Shown here one piece after another: positions 1-9,245 of a stretch of 64,000 bases of DNA; positions within the stretch are counted from its first letter, which is position 1, and every line of letters begins with the position of its first letter. The notes under the pieces are model-generated. The model ran no database searches. It was not told where the DNA came from and worked only from the letters and a program-made list of their open reading frames with translations. Made by a program: the position numbers and the translations under genes. The stretch comes from Pseudomonas sp. PICF141 (GTDB lineage Bacteria > Pseudomonadota > Gammaproteobacteria > Pseudomonadales > Pseudomonadaceae), in assembly GCF_002286815.1 (NCBI RefSeq), contig NZ_MUNM01000024.1, forward strand, positions 62,001 to 126,000. The letters run 5' to 3'.

Positions 1-555
1 GGCATGAAGCCCGGCGATTACCGTGCGGCCGGGCAGAACAACGACATTCGTTTTGCCGTTGGCCAGTGTTCTCTGGGAGCGATTCTGGTGGCGCAAAGTG
101 AACGCGGCGTCTGCGCGATTCTGTTGGGGGACGACCCGCATCAATTGGTCTGTGACCTGCAGGACAAGTTTCGGCGCGCCAACCTGATTGGCGCCGATCA
201 TGAGTTCGAACAGCTGATCGCTAAAGTGGTGGGCTTTATCGAGGCCCCGGCCCTGGGCCTGGACTTGCCGCTGGATGTACGCGGCACGGCGTTTCAGGAG
301 CGGGTGTGGCAAGCCCTGCGGGACATTCCCGCTGGCCGCACCGCCAGTTATGCCGATATCGCTCAGCGCATCGGCGCACCGAAAGCCGTGCGCGCCGTGG
401 CCCAGGCCTGTGGTGCGAATAGCCTGGCGGTGGCAATCCCTTGTCATCGCGTGGTGCGCAGCGACGGCAACCTGTCGGGCTATCGCTGGGGTGTGGAGCG
501 CAAGCGTCAGTTGCTGGAACGTGAAAACGTGGCTGAGCCCTGGATGCAAAGATAG
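1..555 (+). CDS. ada: Ada-type methylated-DNA--protein cysteine methyltransferase, 3' part
   Basis: The reading frame is open from the first base (GGC ATG AAG...), so the start lies left of the window. The visible 184 codons carry the O6-alkylguanine-DNA alkyltransferase domain with the acceptor motif PCHRVV; the cysteine is about residue 147 counted from the first ATG. The segment before it (GMKPGDYRAAG, then IRFAVGQCSLG) looks like the join between the AraC-type HTH and the methyltransferase domain of Ada rather than a stand-alone Ogt start, so I read it as the C-terminal half of Ada. The protein repairs O6-methylguanine by irreversible transfer to its own cysteine; in Ada the N-terminal half also activates the adaptive response. 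Whether that half is intact cannot be seen. Confidence 0.85.
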   Translation, partial: GMKPGDYRAAGQNNDIRFAVGQCSLGAILVAQSERGVCAILLGDDPHQLVCDLQDKFRRANLIGADHEFEQLIAKVVGFIEAPALGLDLPLDVRGTAFQERVWQALRDIPAGRTASYADIAQRIGAPKAVRAVAQACGANSLAVAIPCHRVVRSDGNLSGYRWGVERKRQLLERENVAEPWMQR

Positions 556-663
556 ACCACACATCGCCGCAGCCGACTTTAAGCCAATCTTCAAACTCGA
601 CTGGCCTTGCGTCAGTCATTACTGATACAAATTCGCTTCTACCGACGTCGGAGAACACTGCAC

Positions 664-1728
664 ATGAGTCAATGGCCAGACACCCGCATTCTTGATTTGC
701 TCGGGATCGAACTGCCGATCATCCAGGCTCCCATGGCCGGCGCGACGACGTCAGCCATGGTGATTGCGGTGAGCAACGCTGGCGGCCTGGGCTCGATGCC
801 CGCCGCGATGTTGAGTATTGAGCAACTGCGTGAAGAGCTGAGGACGATTCGCCAACACACCCGGGGCCCGCTCAACGTCAATTTCTTTTGCCATCAACCT
901 CCACTGCCCGATGAGCAACGCGCCCGGGACTGGAAGAATCTGCTGGAACCGTATTACCGGGAATTGGGTGTCGATTTCGACGCGCCGACGCCAGTGTCCA
1001 ATCGTGCACCGTTCGATCATGCAGCCTGCGAAGTCCTCGAAGAATTTCGTCCTGAAGTGGTGAGTTTTCACTTCGGCTTGCCGGCAAAGTCCCTGCTGGA
1101 TCGGGTAAAGGCTACCGGGGCGAAAATTCTCTCTTCGGCGACCACCGTCGAAGAAGCCATCTGGCTGGAACAACATGGCTGCGACGCGATCATCGCCATG
1201 GGTTACGAGGCCGGCGGTCACCGGGGGATGTTCCTCAGTGATGACCTGAGCAGCCAGGTAGGAACCTTTGCCCTGGTGCCGCAAATCGTCGATGCGGTGA
1301 ACGTGCCGGTGATTGCGGCGGGCGGGATTGGAGATGCGCGGGGCGTGGCGGCGGCTTTTCTGTTGGGTGCTTCGGCGGTCCAGGTGGGTACGGCTTATTT
1401 GTTCACGCCGGAGGCCAAGGTCAGCGCGTCTCATCACAAGGCGTTGCGCACGGCCAAGGAAAGCGAAACGGCGCTGACCAACCTGTTCACCGGGCGCCCG
1501 GCGCGCGGGATTCTCAATCGGGTGATGCGTGAACTGGGGCCGATGTGTGACAAGGCGCCGGCCTTTCCCCTGGCGGGTGGCGCGTTGATGCCGTTGCGGG
1601 CCAAAGGAGAAGCGGATTTCAGCAATCTATGGGCTGGGCAGGCGTTTACGTTGGGGGTTGAAATGACTTCGGCAGAGCTGACCCGGCGGTTGGCGGATGA
1701 GGCGCTGGCCAAATTGACTCACTGCTAA
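664..1728 (+). CDS. Nitronate monooxygenase (2-nitropropane dioxygenase family)
   Basis: FMN-dependent TIM-barrel enzyme of 354 residues, predicted to oxidise alkyl nitronates such as propionate 3-nitronate to carbonyl compounds and nitrite in the cytoplasm. Family signs are the N-terminal PIIQAPMAG, the central GYEAGGHRG motif and the C-terminal phosphate-binding stretch GGIGDARGVAAAFLLGAS. The ATG at 664 is chosen over an upstream in-frame ATG at 607 because GGAG lies at 650-653 and the protein then begins MSQWPDTRILDLLGI, as the family expects. It stands alone, 108 bp after ada and followed by a repeat-filled gap. The exact substrate cannot be told from sequence. Confidence 0.88.
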   Translation: MSQWPDTRILDLLGIELPIIQAPMAGATTSAMVIAVSNAGGLGSMPAAMLSIEQLREELRTIRQHTRGPLNVNFFCHQPPLPDEQRARDWKNLLEPYYRELGVDFDAPTPVSNRAPFDHAACEVLEEFRPEVVSFHFGLPAKSLLDRVKATGAKILSSATTVEEAIWLEQHGCDAIIAMGYEAGGHRGMFLSDDLSSQVGTFALVPQIVDAVNVPVIAAGGIGDARGVAAAFLLGASAVQVGTAYLFTPEAKVSASHHKALRTAKESETALTNLFTGRPARGILNRVMRELGPMCDKAPAFPLAGGALMPLRAKGEADFSNLWAGQAFTLGVEMTSAELTRRLADEALAKLTHC

Positions 1729-1756
1729 ACATTGTGGCGAGGTTGATGACTGTGGT

Positions 1757-1846
1757 GAGGGGGCTTGCCCCCGTTGGGTGCGAAGCGGCCCCGTAGATTT
1801 TTTGCGAGTGCTACGCACTCGAACGGGGGCAAGCCCCCTCGCCACA
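1757..1846. repeat. REPIN-like inverted repeat pair
   Basis: Two perfect 19-bp arms (1757-1775 and 1822-1840), one the reverse complement of the other, flank a 46-bp spacer that includes GAGTGCTACGCACTC. The same family recurs at 53981-54091. This is the typical form of extragenic REP doublets in Pseudomonas. Confidence 0.85.
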
Positions 1847-1958
1847 GGCAAGCCCCCTCGCCACAGGCAAACCCCTTCACCACAGGCAAGTCCCTTCACC
1901 AGAGGCAAGCCTCTCACCAGAGAGAAGTTCCTTGATCATAAGCAAGCCTCTCTCTACA
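1828..1958. repeat. Degenerating 19-bp tandem repeat array
   Basis: The unit GGCAAGCCCCCTCGCCACA occurs at 1828-1846 and identically at 1847-1865. It is followed by progressively diverged copies at 1866, 1885, 1904 (18 bp), 1922 and 1941. The first unit is the right arm of the preceding REPIN. With that REPIN and the ModE-like site it fills the 340-bp gap between the monooxygenase and modA; I see no gene there. Confidence 0.85.
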
Positions 1959-2016
1959 GCCCCTTCATCACAGCTGAGCTCTTCACGCCGCTAGAAAGTT
2001 CCGTTTACAGGCCATT

Positions 2017-2827
<811 letters not shown>

Positions 2828-3508
2828 ATGACGCTATCGAGTGCCGACTATTCAGCAATCTGGCTGACCCTGAAACTGGCGTCCCTGACGACTGCGATAC
2901 TGTTGGTCATCGGCACTCCGATTGCGTTATGGCTGTCGCGTACCCGGTCCTGGCTGCGCGGCCCTATCGGAGCAATCGTTGCCCTGCCCTTGGTGCTGCC
3001 GCCGACAGTGATCGGTTTCTACTTGTTGCTGGCGCTCGGTCCAAACGGCTGGATCGGTCAATTTACCCAATCGCTGGGCCTCGGCACCCTCACCTTCAGT
3101 TTTGCGGGGCTGGTGATCGGCTCGGTGCTGTACTCGATGCCGTTCGTGGTCCAACCCCTGCAAAATGCTTTTGCCGCCATCGGCACTCGCCCACTGGAAG
3201 TGGCTGCAACCTTGCGGGCCAATCCCCGGGATACGTTCTTCAGCGTAGTGGTGCCGTTGGCCCGTCCCGGCTTCATCACGGCGGCCATTCTCGGTTTCGC
3301 CCACACCGTCGGCGAGTTCGGCGTCGTGCTGATGATTGGCGGCAACATTCCCGACAAGACCCGCGTGGTCTCGGTGCAGATCTACGATCACGTCGAAGCC
3401 CTGGAATATGCCCAGGCTCATTGGCTGGCCGGGGCGATGCTGGTGTTCTCGTTTGTGGTATTGCTGGCGCTCTACTCCAGCCGTAAAACCAAAGCGGTCT
3501 GGAGCTGA
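2828..3508 (+). CDS. modB: Molybdate ABC transporter permease
   Basis: 226-residue inner-membrane permease with about five to six transmembrane helices. The EAA-type loop that contacts the ATPase is visible as [20 protein letters not shown]. It forms the molybdate channel with ModA outside and ModC inside. The ATG directly follows the modA stop and modC starts 3 bp after its own stop, so translation is probably coupled. Length and topology are normal for ModB. Confidence 0.95.
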   Translation: MTLSSADYSAIWLTLKLASLTTAILLVIGTPIALWLSRTRSWLRGPIGAIVALPLVLPPTVIGFYLLLALGPNGWIGQFTQSLGLGTLTFSFAGLVIGSVLYSMPFVVQPLQNAFAAIGTRPLEVAATLRANPRDTFFSVVVPLARPGFITAAILGFAHTVGEFGVVLMIGGNIPDKTRVVSVQIYDHVEALEYAQAHWLAGAMLVFSFVVLLALYSSRKTKAVWS

Positions 3509-3511
3509 TCG

Positions 3512-4591
3512 ATGATTCATGCGCGCCTGAAACTCAATTATTCGGGATTCTCCCTGGATGTCGCCCTGCAACTGCCCGGCCGAGGGGTGACGGCGCTTTA
3601 CGGCCATTCCGGCTCGGGCAAAACCACGTGCCTGCGCTGCATCGCCGGGCTGGAACGCGCCGAGCAGGGTTTTGTTCAGGTCAACGATGAAGTCTGGCAG
3701 GACAGCGACAAACGGATTTTCGTCCCGCCGCATAAGCGCGCCCTGGGTTATGTTTTCCAGGAAGCCAGCCTGTTCCCACATTTATCGGTGCGGGGCAATC
3801 TTGAATTCGGTCTCAAGCGCATTCCTCGCCAACAGCGGCGGGTCGACGTGGCCCATGCCACTGAGTTGCTGGGGATCGGCCATTTGCTGGAGCGCGATCC
3901 GCAGAACCTTTCTGGCGGCGAGCGCCAGCGGATCGGCATCGCTCGCGCCCTGCTCACCAGCCCGAAACTATTGTTGATGGACGAACCGCTGGCGGCGCTC
4001 GATACCCAGCGTAAAAACGAAATCCTGCCGTACCTGCAACGGCTGCATGACGAACTGGATATTCCCGTGCTGTACGTCAGCCATTCCCAGGATGAAGTCG
4101 CGCGGCTTGCCGACCACCTCGTTCTGCTCAGCAACGGCAAGGCTTTGGCCAGCGGCGCCATCGGCGAAACCCTGGCCCGGCTCGATCTGCCGCTGGCGCT
4201 GGGCGACGATGCCGGCGTGGTGATCGAAGGGCATGTCAGAACCTATGACGCTGACTATCAGTTGTTGACCTTGCAGCTGCCCAACACGGACCTGAGTATT
4301 CGGGTTGCCCATTCATCGATGGCCGAGGGCCAGGCACTGCGCTGCAAGGTCCAGGCGCGGGATGTCAGCCTGAGTCTGCAAGGCGTGGAGCAAAGCAGCA
4401 TTCTCAATCGCCTGCCGGTCACAGTGATCAGTGAAATCGCTGCCGATAACGCCGCCCACGTGCTGATCCGCCTGAACGCGGCGGGCACACCACTGCTGGC
4501 GCGAATTACCCGTTATTCCCGGGATCAACTGGGCGTACATCCCGGGCAGCAACTTTGGGCGCAAATCAAAGCGGTGGCGGTTCTGGCCTGA
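3512..4591 (+). CDS. modC: Molybdate ABC transporter ATP-binding protein
   Basis: 359-residue ATPase that energises molybdate import. Walker [10 protein letters not shown] is at residues 31-39, the signature LSGGE at 133-137, and Walker B LLLMDEP at about 153-159 followed by the D-loop. The H-loop is in [10 protein letters not shown]. The C-terminal third (about 235-359) is the molybdate-binding MOP/TOBE region typical of ModC. Third gene of modABC; the next gene, topoisomerase IB, starts 76 bp later and is unrelated in function. Confidence 0.95.
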   Translation: MIHARLKLNYSGFSLDVALQLPGRGVTALYGHSGSGKTTCLRCIAGLERAEQGFVQVNDEVWQDSDKRIFVPPHKRALGYVFQEASLFPHLSVRGNLEFGLKRIPRQQRRVDVAHATELLGIGHLLERDPQNLSGGERQRIGIARALLTSPKLLLMDEPLAALDTQRKNEILPYLQRLHDELDIPVLYVSHSQDEVARLADHLVLLSNGKALASGAIGETLARLDLPLALGDDAGVVIEGHVRTYDADYQLLTLQLPNTDLSIRVAHSSMAEGQALRCKVQARDVSLSLQGVEQSSILNRLPVTVISEIAADNAAHVLIRLNAAGTPLLARITRYSRDQLGVHPGQQLWAQIKAVAVLA

Positions 4592-4667
4592 ATCCGTCGG
4601 CACCCCGACGATGGCGCGTGGTCAATGGCTTAACGCCCCCATGATTCGTCGCCCAGGATTGCCCGAC

Positions 4668-5705
4668 ATGCCAGATACCGCGTTGCCCGATGTTCTGCCG
4701 CCCGACCTGCATTACGTCGATGACAGCCAGCCCGGCATCACCCGCAAGCTTCTGCGCGGCAAGTTCTGCTACTTCGACCCGGCGGGTCAGCGCATTACCG
4801 ATCCGGATGAAATCAAACGGATCAATGCACTCGCGGTGCCCCCCGCCTACACCGATGTGTGGATTTGCCCCGACCCACGCGGCCATCTGCAAGCTACCGG
4901 CCGCGACGCTCGTGGTCGCAAGCAATACCGTTATCACCCACGCTGGCGCGAAGTGCGCGATGCTGACAAATACTCGCGTTTGCGGGACTTCGGCCTGGCC
5001 CTGCCGAAACTGCGCAAACAGCTTGAAACTCTGCTGGCGGCCCCCGGATTCAGCCGCGACAAGGTCATGGCCACAGTGATTACCTTGCTCGATGCGACGC
5101 TGATCCGGGTCGGCAACACCCAATACGCCCGGGACAACCGCTCATATGGCCTGACGACCCTGCGCAACCGCCACGTCGAGGTCAACGGCAGCGCGATTGT
5201 GTTCCAGTTTCGCGGCAAGAGTGGCATCGAGCACCAGATCACCGTAAAGGACCGGCGCCTGGCGCGGATCATCAAGCGCTGCCTGGAGATTCCCGGGCAA
5301 AATCTCTTTCAGTATCTGGATGAAAACGGCGAGCGGCACACCATCAGCTCCTCCGACGTCAACGCCTACTTGCAGACGCTGACCGGCGCTGATTTCACTG
5401 CCAAGGACTACCGCACTTGGGCTGGCAGTGCACTGGCATTGGCGGTGTTGCGCGAGTTGCAGTGGGAATCGGAAGCCGACGCGAAGCGGCATGTCGTGGA
5501 AATGGTCAAGAACGTCGCCCGGCAGCTGGGTAACACTCCAGCGGTTTGCCGCAAGTGCTACATCCATCCGGCGGTTGTCGATGGTTTCATGCAGGGCGCC
5601 TTATCGAAACTGCCGCGATCCAGAGGGCGTAAAAGGTTGAGGGCAGAAGAAGTCGCATTGGCTGTGCTTCTGGAGAAGCTTATCGAGACGGCTGAAACAC
5701 CCTAA
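4668..5705 (+). CDS. DNA topoisomerase IB (poxvirus/Deinococcus type)
   Basis: 345-residue enzyme that relaxes supercoils by a 3'-phosphotyrosyl intermediate. With the start at 4668 the expected catalytic residues are Arg147 (LIRVGN), Lys184 (FRGKSG), Arg249 (KDYRTWAGS) and Tyr298 (RKCYIHP), so the active site looks complete. The ATG at 4668 has AGGA 9 bp upstream; in-frame ATGs at 4611 and 4641 lack a ribosome-binding site. Bacterial TopIB of this size is found in some Pseudomonas; its cellular role is not settled. The neighbours give no functional hint. Confidence 0.9.
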   Translation: MPDTALPDVLPPDLHYVDDSQPGITRKLLRGKFCYFDPAGQRITDPDEIKRINALAVPPAYTDVWICPDPRGHLQATGRDARGRKQYRYHPRWREVRDADKYSRLRDFGLALPKLRKQLETLLAAPGFSRDKVMATVITLLDATLIRVGNTQYARDNRSYGLTTLRNRHVEVNGSAIVFQFRGKSGIEHQITVKDRRLARIIKRCLEIPGQNLFQYLDENGERHTISSSDVNAYLQTLTGADFTAKDYRTWAGSALALAVLRELQWESEADAKRHVVEMVKNVARQLGNTPAVCRKCYIHPAVVDGFMQGALSKLPRSRGRKRLRAEEVALAVLLEKLIETAETP

Positions 5706-5811
5706 GCGCTCTTCGAGGCGAACTAAACCGACGAACTGACCTGCCCTTTTTTTGCGTGATTGCAAAGGGCTTCTATGCTTGACCTGAACACGAATAGCTT
5801 CGGGTGACGCC

Positions 5812-6033
5812 ATGGAAGACATTTTCGTTGTGAAGCGCTGCAACAAGATCATCATTCATGGCCGCCGGGCCGGAGAAGCTGATCACCCGCCACCCGATGC
5901 TGCCGTCTGGTATCGCATCGCCGATACCCGTACTCGCGGCTTCATTGGTGACGGCTTCGATCTTGAAGAGGATGCCGCGCGCGAATGTCGGCGGCTTAAC
6001 GCGGTCAGCTCGCCGAAATCCCGGCTGGCCTGA
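5812..6033 (+). CDS. Small conserved hypothetical protein
   Basis: 73 residues, mixed charge, no signal peptide or membrane segment. The sequence (starting MEDIFVVKRCNKIIIHG, with WYRIADT and DLEEDAARECRRLN later) looks like a small folded cytoplasmic protein; the last part is probably an amphipathic helix. I do not recognise a family. It has an ATG start, sits alone between topoisomerase IB and a hairpin terminator, and has coding-like composition. Function unknown. Confidence 0.6.
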   Translation: MEDIFVVKRCNKIIIHGRRAGEADHPPPDAAVWYRIADTRTRGFIGDGFDLEEDAARECRRLNAVSSPKSRLA

Positions 6034-6099
6034 AGCTGGTCTGTTTTGTTTCCGGGTCTATACTTAAAGGTGCTGAAGGATCGGCGACCCATCGGCAGA

Positions 6100-6123
6100 A
6101 AGCTCGCTCCCCGCGGGCTTTTT
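6100..6123 (+). terminator. Intrinsic terminator after the 73-aa gene
   Basis: Stem AAGCTCGC (6100-6107) pairs with GCGGGCTT (6113-6120), one G-U pair, 5-nt loop, followed by a T run to 6123. It lies just before the next small gene, so it could also act as an attenuator for that gene. Confidence 0.65.
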
Positions 6124-6163
6124 GTTGCCCTTTACCCGATTTCTTTGAACGGAGGTGTATGTC

Positions 6164-6394
6164 ATGTCCGAGAAAGAGTCCATCACCACCCTGCTTACCC
6201 TGCTTGACTCCCGTCAGGCGCGCCTAGCCGCTGCCTGCAAGGAAATCGCCGATTGGGTTGATAATCAAGGAGGGCATCCGACAGCCCTCAGGATTCGCGA
6301 TCGTCTGAATGACATCGAGAAAGACACGCCGCAGATTCGCAGCGCCCTGTCTTCACTGAAATCTGTCGAGCCGCCGCTTCCTCGGTTCAGATGA
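6164..6394 (+). CDS. Small conserved hypothetical protein
   Basis: 76 residues, largely helical and polar, for example ITTLLTLLDSRQARLAAACK and LRIRDRLNDIEKDT. No membrane segment. The ATG at 6164 is preceded by GGAGG at 6151-6155 with 8-bp spacing, which is better than the GTG at 6155 that overlaps this site. It lies between two hairpin terminators and is therefore probably a single-gene unit. I do not recognise its function. Confidence 0.65.
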   Translation: MSEKESITTLLTLLDSRQARLAAACKEIADWVDNQGGHPTALRIRDRLNDIEKDTPQIRSALSSLKSVEPPLPRFR

Positions 6395-6499
6395 GTAGGC
6401 CCAAATACTTGAGCCAAGCACGAAGCCCTATCAAGGGCACTGAACGGTAACCATCGTCGCCAGGTTCATGCCTGCCCGCCTGTATGCCCCACACATCCG

Positions 6500-6526
6500 C
6501 CCGGCCAGATTTGCCGGGATTTTTTT
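6500..6526 (+). terminator. Intrinsic terminator
   Basis: CCCGGC (6500-6505) and GCCGGG (6513-6518) form a 6-bp stem with a 7-nt loop, then A and a run of T to 6526. It ends the transcript of the 76-aa gene about 105 bp after the stop codon. Confidence 0.8.
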
Positions 6527-6605
6527 GTTGGCGTCTTTCCCCATTTCACACGGCCTTCACAACTCATCCCCTACAGTGCATCCACTCCTTTCAAGAAATC
6601 CCTCT

Positions 6606-6634
6606 GGCCCGCCCGCATGCGGGCCTTTTTTTTT
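6606..6634 (+). terminator. Second strong intrinsic terminator
   Basis: GGCCCGC (6606-6612) and GCGGGCC (6619-6625) form a perfect 7-bp stem with a 6-nt loop followed by nine T. The 310-bp gap 6395-6704 holds this terminator and the one at 6500; between them is about 80 bp with no gene I can see, possibly a small RNA. Confidence 0.85.
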
Positions 6635-6704
6635 GCCTGCTATATAGCGAACGAACGCCCTCGCCCGTCTGTCGAACGATTACACATAACGAAGGAGATG
6701 CCTC

Positions 6705-6989
6705 GTGGTCACTCACTTCAAAGTCGGCGGGCACCTGGCCTGCGGACACAAAGGCAGCAATCTGACTTCAAGCCGAATACTGACCCGCGTGAAATGCCGA
6801 AGCTGCCGAAACACCGATGCGTTCAAAGAAGCACGCAAAGCCGAACGCAACGCTGCCCGTCGCGCCGCACGCAAGGCCAAAGCCACCCACACTGCCAATG
6901 ACTGGCGCGCAGCCTGGACCCAGCGCCTGATCGAAATGCCCGGGTTGCAAAGACTGCCGCGTGGTTTCACCGGCCAGCCCTTCGTGTAG
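6705..6989 (+). CDS. Small basic protein with a CxxC pair (putative zinc ribbon)
   Basis: 94 residues from a GTG start with AAGGAG about 7 bp upstream. The N-terminal part has one isolated Cys (HLACGHKG) and a CRSC motif, followed by a strongly basic alanine/arginine-rich helix (EARKAERNAARRAARKAKA). This looks like a short zinc-binding or nucleic-acid-binding protein. I believe similar proteins occur across Pseudomonas but cannot name a family or function. It lies between a terminator and a secreted-protein gene. Confidence 0.6.
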   Translation: MVTHFKVGGHLACGHKGSNLTSSRILTRVKCRSCRNTDAFKEARKAERNAARRAARKAKATHTANDWRAAWTQRLIEMPGLQRLPRGFTGQPFV

Positions 6990-7034
6990 CTGAATTCCAT
7001 CCCCGACAGGGGCGCTATAGGAGAGGAAATACCG

Positions 7035-7463
7035 ATGAACAGTAGACTGCTTGGGCTTCTGATCGTCTGCCTGTGCCCCACGTGGGTGATGGCACAAGGA
7101 TGCGACGTCAAGACCCGCTCCCAAAGCCCTTCCGTTCCCGTGATCGAAACACACTCCTGCTATGAGTACGAAGGCATGCCGGTGGACTCTATCGATTGGT
7201 CCTGCAGCAACGAGAGCAAGGAAATGCTGACCAGCACCAAGAAAAAAGTTGCCCAGTGCAGCGATCACTATCGGGCCACCTGCCTGGGTACATTGACTGC
7301 AGAGGCGCTGGCCAACCCTCAGTCGATAAGCAAGGACAAGAACAGCAAACCGCTGAACATTCCCGACAATGCCCAGGTCATCACCTATTACTACAGCGTC
7401 GAGAACCTGCCGCAGGCCAGGATCGATTGCGAGACCGCGGGTGGCAAGTGGACGCAGAAATAG
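7035..7463 (+). CDS. Secreted hypothetical protein
   Basis: 142 residues with a clear Sec signal peptide (MNSRLLGLLIVCLCPTWVMA, cleavage before QGCDV). The mature part has six cysteines (GCDVK, HSCYEY, WSCSNE, AQCSDH, ATCLGT, IDCETA), which would suit disulfides in the periplasm. A ribosome-binding site (GGAGAGG) lies upstream. I do not recognise the family. It is transcribed towards the TetR gene on the opposite strand. Confidence 0.7.
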   Translation: MNSRLLGLLIVCLCPTWVMAQGCDVKTRSQSPSVPVIETHSCYEYEGMPVDSIDWSCSNESKEMLTSTKKKVAQCSDHYRATCLGTLTAEALANPQSISKDKNSKPLNIPDNAQVITYYYSVENLPQARIDCETAGGKWTQK

Positions 7464-7524
7464 CGGCTTTAAGAGCTGACACCACCCATCGCAGGCATAG
7501 CCAAAACGATCAATCGAGCAGGTC

Positions 7525-8106
7525 CTAAGTTTCCGACTGAACAGGTAAAGATGCAGTCATACGAGCGTGGCAAACCTCGAGTATTTCATCAGCCAGCGCA
7601 GAGTCGTCCGGACAAGCACGCGACAATATGATCGCCCCTACCGCATGCGCCAGCATGTCGATCATCTTCACTCTCGCATCCCCGGGCGGCGCATCTGGCG
7701 CAGTTGGATACTTACTTCCCAGCGTTTGCAGCATGTGTTCAATCCCATCGGCAAATGCCGCTTTCAACGCATCCGGCTGGCGCGCAGCGTCGCCACACAA
7801 TGCAGCCATGGTGCAACCGCCGCTGCGGTCGTCCCGGTGAGCCCTGGATACATACACATCGATGAATCCTTGAACATCGAGCGCTTCGGCATTGGCTAAC
7901 GATCGGGAAAGACTGTTGGCGGATGCCTCTGTCATCAGGTCAGCCTTCGAGCCGAAATGTTTGTAGAAGCCTCCGTGGGTGAACCCGGCAGCCGCCATGA
8001 GGTCCGCCACGCCCACGCCGTCAAAACCTCGCTCGCGAAACAGCACAGAGGCCGTCTCGACGATGTGCTCCCGATTTGCTTGCGCCTGGGCCTTGGTCAC
8101 TCTCAC
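7525..8106 (-). CDS. TetR/AcrR family transcriptional regulator
   Basis: 193 residues. The N-terminal TetR HTH is clear: RVTKAQAQANREHIVE, then GVGVADLMAAAGFTHGGFYK and HFGSK. The C-terminal part is a ligand-binding helical domain. The GTG at 8106 is preferred because GAGGT lies 6 bp upstream; a TTG at 8130 would add eight residues without such a site. It is divergent from a short-chain dehydrogenase, and a palindrome at 8163-8177 between them is a likely operator, so it probably represses that gene and possibly itself. Inducer unknown. Confidence 0.85.
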   Translation of the reverse strand: MRVTKAQAQANREHIVETASVLFRERGFDGVGVADLMAAAGFTHGGFYKHFGSKADLMTEASANSLSRSLANAEALDVQGFIDVYVSRAHRDDRSGGCTMAALCGDAARQPDALKAAFADGIEHMLQTLGSKYPTAPDAPPGDARVKMIDMLAHAVGAIILSRACPDDSALADEILEVCHARMTASLPVQSET

Positions 8107-8162
8107 GTGCACACCTCGTGTTCTGCTCAAAAATCATGCGCCAATGATACATAGATGTTGAG

Positions 8163-8177
8163 CGTAATCAAATTACG
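8163..8177. promoter_or_regulatory. Candidate TetR operator
   Basis: Perfect inverted repeat CGTAAT-CAA-ATTACG between the divergent TetR and SDR genes, immediately followed by a TTGACA hexamer (8178-8183) directed towards the dehydrogenase. Placement and symmetry fit a TetR-type operator; there is no direct proof. Confidence 0.45.
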
Positions 8178-8333
8178 TTGACAGTTTAGATTTCGATCAT
8201 CATCCTAAATGCAAGTACTCACTCCCTTGACGCGCAACTGTGTGGGTGAAGGCTTCGTACTTAGCGCGAACCATGCATCACCCGTGATTTCGCGCATCAA
8301 TTTCTATCGATGTCCCTGAAAAGAGAGAAGGCC

Positions 8334-9119
8334 ATGACCATTCGCCCCACCGTTCTCATTACTGGCGCTTCCACCGGCATCGGCGCTGTTTACGCCGAGC
8401 GCTTTGCCCAACGCGGGCATGATCTGATTCTGGTCGCCCGAGATCAGGCGCGCTTGCAAACGCTCGCAACCAGGTTACGCAGCGAACATGACGTCACCAT
8501 CGATGTGCTGCAAGCGGACCTGACCCAACTCAGCGACCTGACGGTCGTCGAAGCTCGTCTGCGCGATGACGCCAGCATTGGCATCCTCGTCAATAACGCC
8601 GGTGCCGCGCAGGCCGGTAACTTCATCGAGCAGAGCACTGACAGCGTCGCGCATCTGGTAGCCCTGAACACGACTGCGCTGGTGCGCCTGGCCAGTGCTA
8701 TTGCTCCGCGTCTGGCCAGAGCGGGTAACGGCGCGATTATCAACATCGGTTCGGTGGTCGGTCTGGCTCCGGAGTTCGGCATGTCGGTCTACGGGGCGAC
8801 CAAGGCGTTTGTGCTGTTCCTTTCCCAGGGCCTCAGCCTGGAGCTTTCGCCCCAAGGTGTGTATGTGCAAGCCGTACTACCTGCCGCCACCCGTACAGAG
8901 ATCTGGGATCGCGCCGGTATCGACATCAACACCTTGAGCGAAATCATGGAGGTGGGTGATCTGGTGGATGCGGCGCTGGTCGGCTTCGACCGTCGCGAGC
9001 CGGTGACCATCCCACCGCTGCAGGAAAGTGAGCGTTGGGATGTCCTGCAAACAGCCCGTCAGGGGCTGCTGTCGCAGATCAGGCAGTCCGCTGTCGCGCA
9101 ACGATACCAAGCTCGTTGA
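8334..9119 (+). CDS. Short-chain dehydrogenase/reductase
   Basis: 261 residues of the classical SDR family, cytoplasmic NAD(P)-dependent oxidoreductase. The cofactor motif TGASTGIG is at residues 10-17, NNAG at 87-90, and the catalytic Ser140, Tyr153 and Lys157 (YGATK) are in place. The ATG at 8334 follows GAGAGAAGG; an upstream ATG at 8310 has no clear site. It is divergent from the TetR gene and followed 126 bp later by a quinone-oxidoreductase-like gene in the same direction. The substrate cannot be told. Confidence 0.85.
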   Translation: MTIRPTVLITGASTGIGAVYAERFAQRGHDLILVARDQARLQTLATRLRSEHDVTIDVLQADLTQLSDLTVVEARLRDDASIGILVNNAGAAQAGNFIEQSTDSVAHLVALNTTALVRLASAIAPRLARAGNGAIINIGSVVGLAPEFGMSVYGATKAFVLFLSQGLSLELSPQGVYVQAVLPAATRTEIWDRAGIDINTLSEIMEVGDLVDAALVGFDRREPVTIPPLQESERWDVLQTARQGLLSQIRQSAVAQRYQAR

Positions 9120-9245
9120 CCTGGCTCGGCTTCTCACTCGGCGGATTCGTCGCACAAGACCTCAACGCCTGACAGCCTCGACGCCTTGTTTGCATCAAGA
9201 TCAAGGTGGTCGGGGCTCCTCATTCCAACAGACAAGAGCAGCATC

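Noticed and set aside
1828..1958. CRISPR array
   Set aside because: Repeats are directly adjacent with no spacers and derive from a REPIN arm; no cas genes.
5743..5770. Hairpin GCCCTTT...AAAGGGC after topoisomerase IB
   Set aside because: The T run is inside the stem rather than after it; weak as a terminator on either strand.
6641..6649. TATATAGCG like a ModE half site
   Set aside because: Only one half; the matching arm position is a T run.
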